Positions 62,785-64,000 of a stretch of 64,000 nucleotides of DNA are shown here, piece after piece. The stretch is taken from positions 186,001-250,000 of the forward strand of contig CAWIMW010000003.1 of the NCBI GenBank assembly GCA_963837365.1, written 5' to 3'. Made by a program: the position numbers and the translations under genes. This DNA comes from CAWBXL01 sp963837365. GTDB taxonomy: Bacteria; Acidobacteriota; Terriglobia; Terriglobales; Acidobacteriaceae. The notes under the pieces are model-generated. The model searched no databases, was not told where the DNA came from, and was given only the letters and a program-made list of their open reading frames with translations. How positions within the stretch are numbered: the first letter of the stretch is position 1; every line of letters starts with the position of its first letter.

Positions 62785-64000
62785 ATGCAACGTAACCGAC
62801 TTGTCCTGTTTAGCCTGGTATTTCTTGTTTGGGGAATGAGCCTTGTCCGTGCCGAGACTTGCTCGGACAAGCCGCATCCGAAGTTTCGCGTCGCGGTGGA
62901 TGCGGCATTAGCAACGGAACCAGTTTCTGGGCGACTGCTTGTGATAATGTCCACAAAGCTCGGGGCTGGAAACCGGCTTGCTCCAACCTACGGGCCGGAA
63001 GCCCATTCGGTCTGGGTAGCAGCCAAAGAAATCAGCGGCCTGACACCACAAAATCCAGTCGCTCTGGATCCTGACGAACTGGCTTATCCCGACACATTCT
63101 GCAATGCGCCGGCAGACACCTACCACATCAAAGCCGTATTGGATATCAGTCATGACTTCGCCTATGACTACGAAGCTACGGCTGGCGACTTGCTGAGTCC
63201 GGTCGTCGAGCATCATTTCGATCCTGCTTCAGATGATGCGATCTCGCTTATCCTCACAGAGCGCAAGGTAGATCCCGTCGTCCCGGTACCCCCACAATGT
63301 GAGCTGATTGATTTTGTCAGTCCTGCCCTGTCAGCGTTCTGGGGACGCCCGATTCACATGACCGGCCTGGTGGTGCTCCCACCCAGTTATACCGCTGGAC
63401 AATCCCGTTATCCGACGGTCTACAGCACGCACGGCTTCGGAGGCAATCTGCGAGGTTTCGAGCGCCGCACTGCTCCGAACTTGGTCAAATTAATGGCAGA
63501 AAGGAAAATTCCGGAAATGATTTGGGTCTTGTTGGTGGAGGCCTTCCCAACCGGCACCCACGAGTTTGCAGATTCCGTGAACAATGGGCCTTGGGGGAAA
63601 GCACTGACTACCGAACTGATCCCCGCTCTCGAAAAGAGATACCGGATGGATGCTAAACCCAATGGACGCTTCCTCACCGGACACTCTTCCGGTGGATGGG
63701 CATCATTGTGGTTGCAGGTAACTTACCCCGACATGTTCGGAGGAACCTGGCCAACCGCCCCCGACCCCAGCGACTTCCGTAGTTTCACCCGTGTTGACTT
63801 GACGCAACGTCCCGCCGGGAACTTTTACTACGACCATGACGGTTCTCCGCACATGCTGATACGTATGGAAGGCAAGGGCGTGCAATCAGCACCTGACTTC
63901 GCCCTACAGGAACGCGTGCTTGGCGAGTATGGAGGACAAATCGCGTCGTTTAACTGGGTCTTCAGTCCACGCGGGAAAGATGGGCGTCCTATGCCGTTTT
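62785..64000 (+). CDS. Secreted alpha/beta-hydrolase (esterase D/enterochelin-esterase-like), cut by the window end
   Basis: An open frame from the ATG at 62785 to the window end (405 codons so far). A signal peptide (LFSLVFLVWGMSLVRAE) leads to a beta-rich region and then an esterase domain: GRFLTGHSSGGWASLWL gives the GxSxG nucleophile, preceded by YSTHGFGGNLRGF. It resembles family members that cleave carboxylic esters or siderophores. An in-frame ATG at 62761 is an alternative start with GGAAG upstream. The catalytic histidine, if present, is beyond the window. Confidence 0.78.
   Translation, partial: MQRNRLVLFSLVFLVWGMSLVRAETCSDKPHPKFRVAVDAALATEPVSGRLLVIMSTKLGAGNRLAPTYGPEAHSVWVAAKEISGLTPQNPVALDPDELAYPDTFCNAPADTYHIKAVLDISHDFAYDYEATAGDLLSPVVEHHFDPASDDAISLILTERKVDPVVPVPPQCELIDFVSPALSAFWGRPIHMTGLVVLPPSYTAGQSRYPTVYSTHGFGGNLRGFERRTAPNLVKLMAERKIPEMIWVLLVEAFPTGTHEFADSVNNGPWGKALTTELIPALEKRYRMDAKPNGRFLTGHSSGGWASLWLQVTYPDMFGGTWPTAPDPSDFRSFTRVDLTQRPAGNFYYDHDGSPHMLIRMEGKGVQSAPDFALQERVLGEYGGQIASFNWVFSPRGKDGRPMPF

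Noticed and set aside
1..64000. CRISPR array, prophage, IS element or rRNA operon
   Set aside because: No regularly spaced repeats, transposase, integrase, phage structural genes or rRNA stretches were found.

Overview
The window looks like chromosomal DNA from a soil-type Acidobacteriota (Terriglobia / Koribacter-like). This is inferred from protein families rather than from an rRNA gene. The markers are a VWFA-related acidobacterial-type lipoprotein-like protein, a pseudokinase-TonB fusion of a kind I associate with acidobacteria, a TIGR03118-type secreted protein, a quinoprotein/cytochrome pair, a GH3/GH63/debranching carbohydrate set, BshA (bacillithiol) and coproheme decarboxylase. Genes are densely packed on both strands. 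There is no rRNA, prophage, IS element or CRISPR array.

Layout. 0-3 kb: end of a sensor kinase, bshA, a PilZ protein and an HpnK/ChbG-type deacetylase. 3.1-5.1 kb: a gene-poor patch with four copies of a short repeat, a tiny C2H2 zinc-finger ORF, a small membrane ORF and an orphan barstar-like gene, ending at tRNA-Val. 5.3-9.3 kb: dihaem cytochrome c plus quinoprotein, a secreted TIGR03118-type protein and tRNA-Asp. 9.4-16 kb: an acidobacterial signalling-type protein, carboxylesterase, GH3 beta-glucosidase and a lectin-fold protein. 16.1-20.3 kb: a sugar/exopolysaccharide operon (methyltransferase, DegT aminotransferase, UPP-sugar transferase, UxaA). 20.4-27.5 kb: a ten-gene minus-strand chain with six start/stop overlaps, comprising YHS, DoxX, DinB, a DedA-ATP-grasp fusion, NRDE, SDR, two small membrane proteins, a ferric-reductase/Rieske protein and a Cys/His-motif protein. 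This chain is the best candidate for an undescribed system. 27.7-37.6 kb: glycogen debranching enzyme, glucose dehydrogenase, GH63 glucosidase, VOC protein, GMC oxidoreductase and aquaporin. 37.7-42 kb: TPR protein and FdhF-like molybdoenzyme. 42-44 kb: small proteins and a partly decayed toxin-antitoxin patch. 44-52 kb: ABM, SnoaL-like, Gfo/Idh, RsbRD-like, an AhbD-like radical SAM protein, aminotransferase, ATL, AhpD-like, ChdC and Dph6-like genes. 52-56 kb: hybrid histidine kinase plus Hpt. 55.8-64 kb: DUF885 protein, unknown gene, VWA protein, pseudokinase-TonB, TonB and an esterase cut by the window end.

Two cross-cutting signals stand out. First, five otherwise open genes (GH3, GMC, one ParD, an antidote remnant and TonB) are each broken by a single-base indel. 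That pattern fits residual assembly errors at least as well as real decay. Second, the palindrome GTGAY-N4-RTCAC, of the CRP/FNR type, occurs in three divergent intergenic regions, upstream of the FdhF-like enzyme, the radical SAM protein and TonB. It may mark a small redox/iron regulon.
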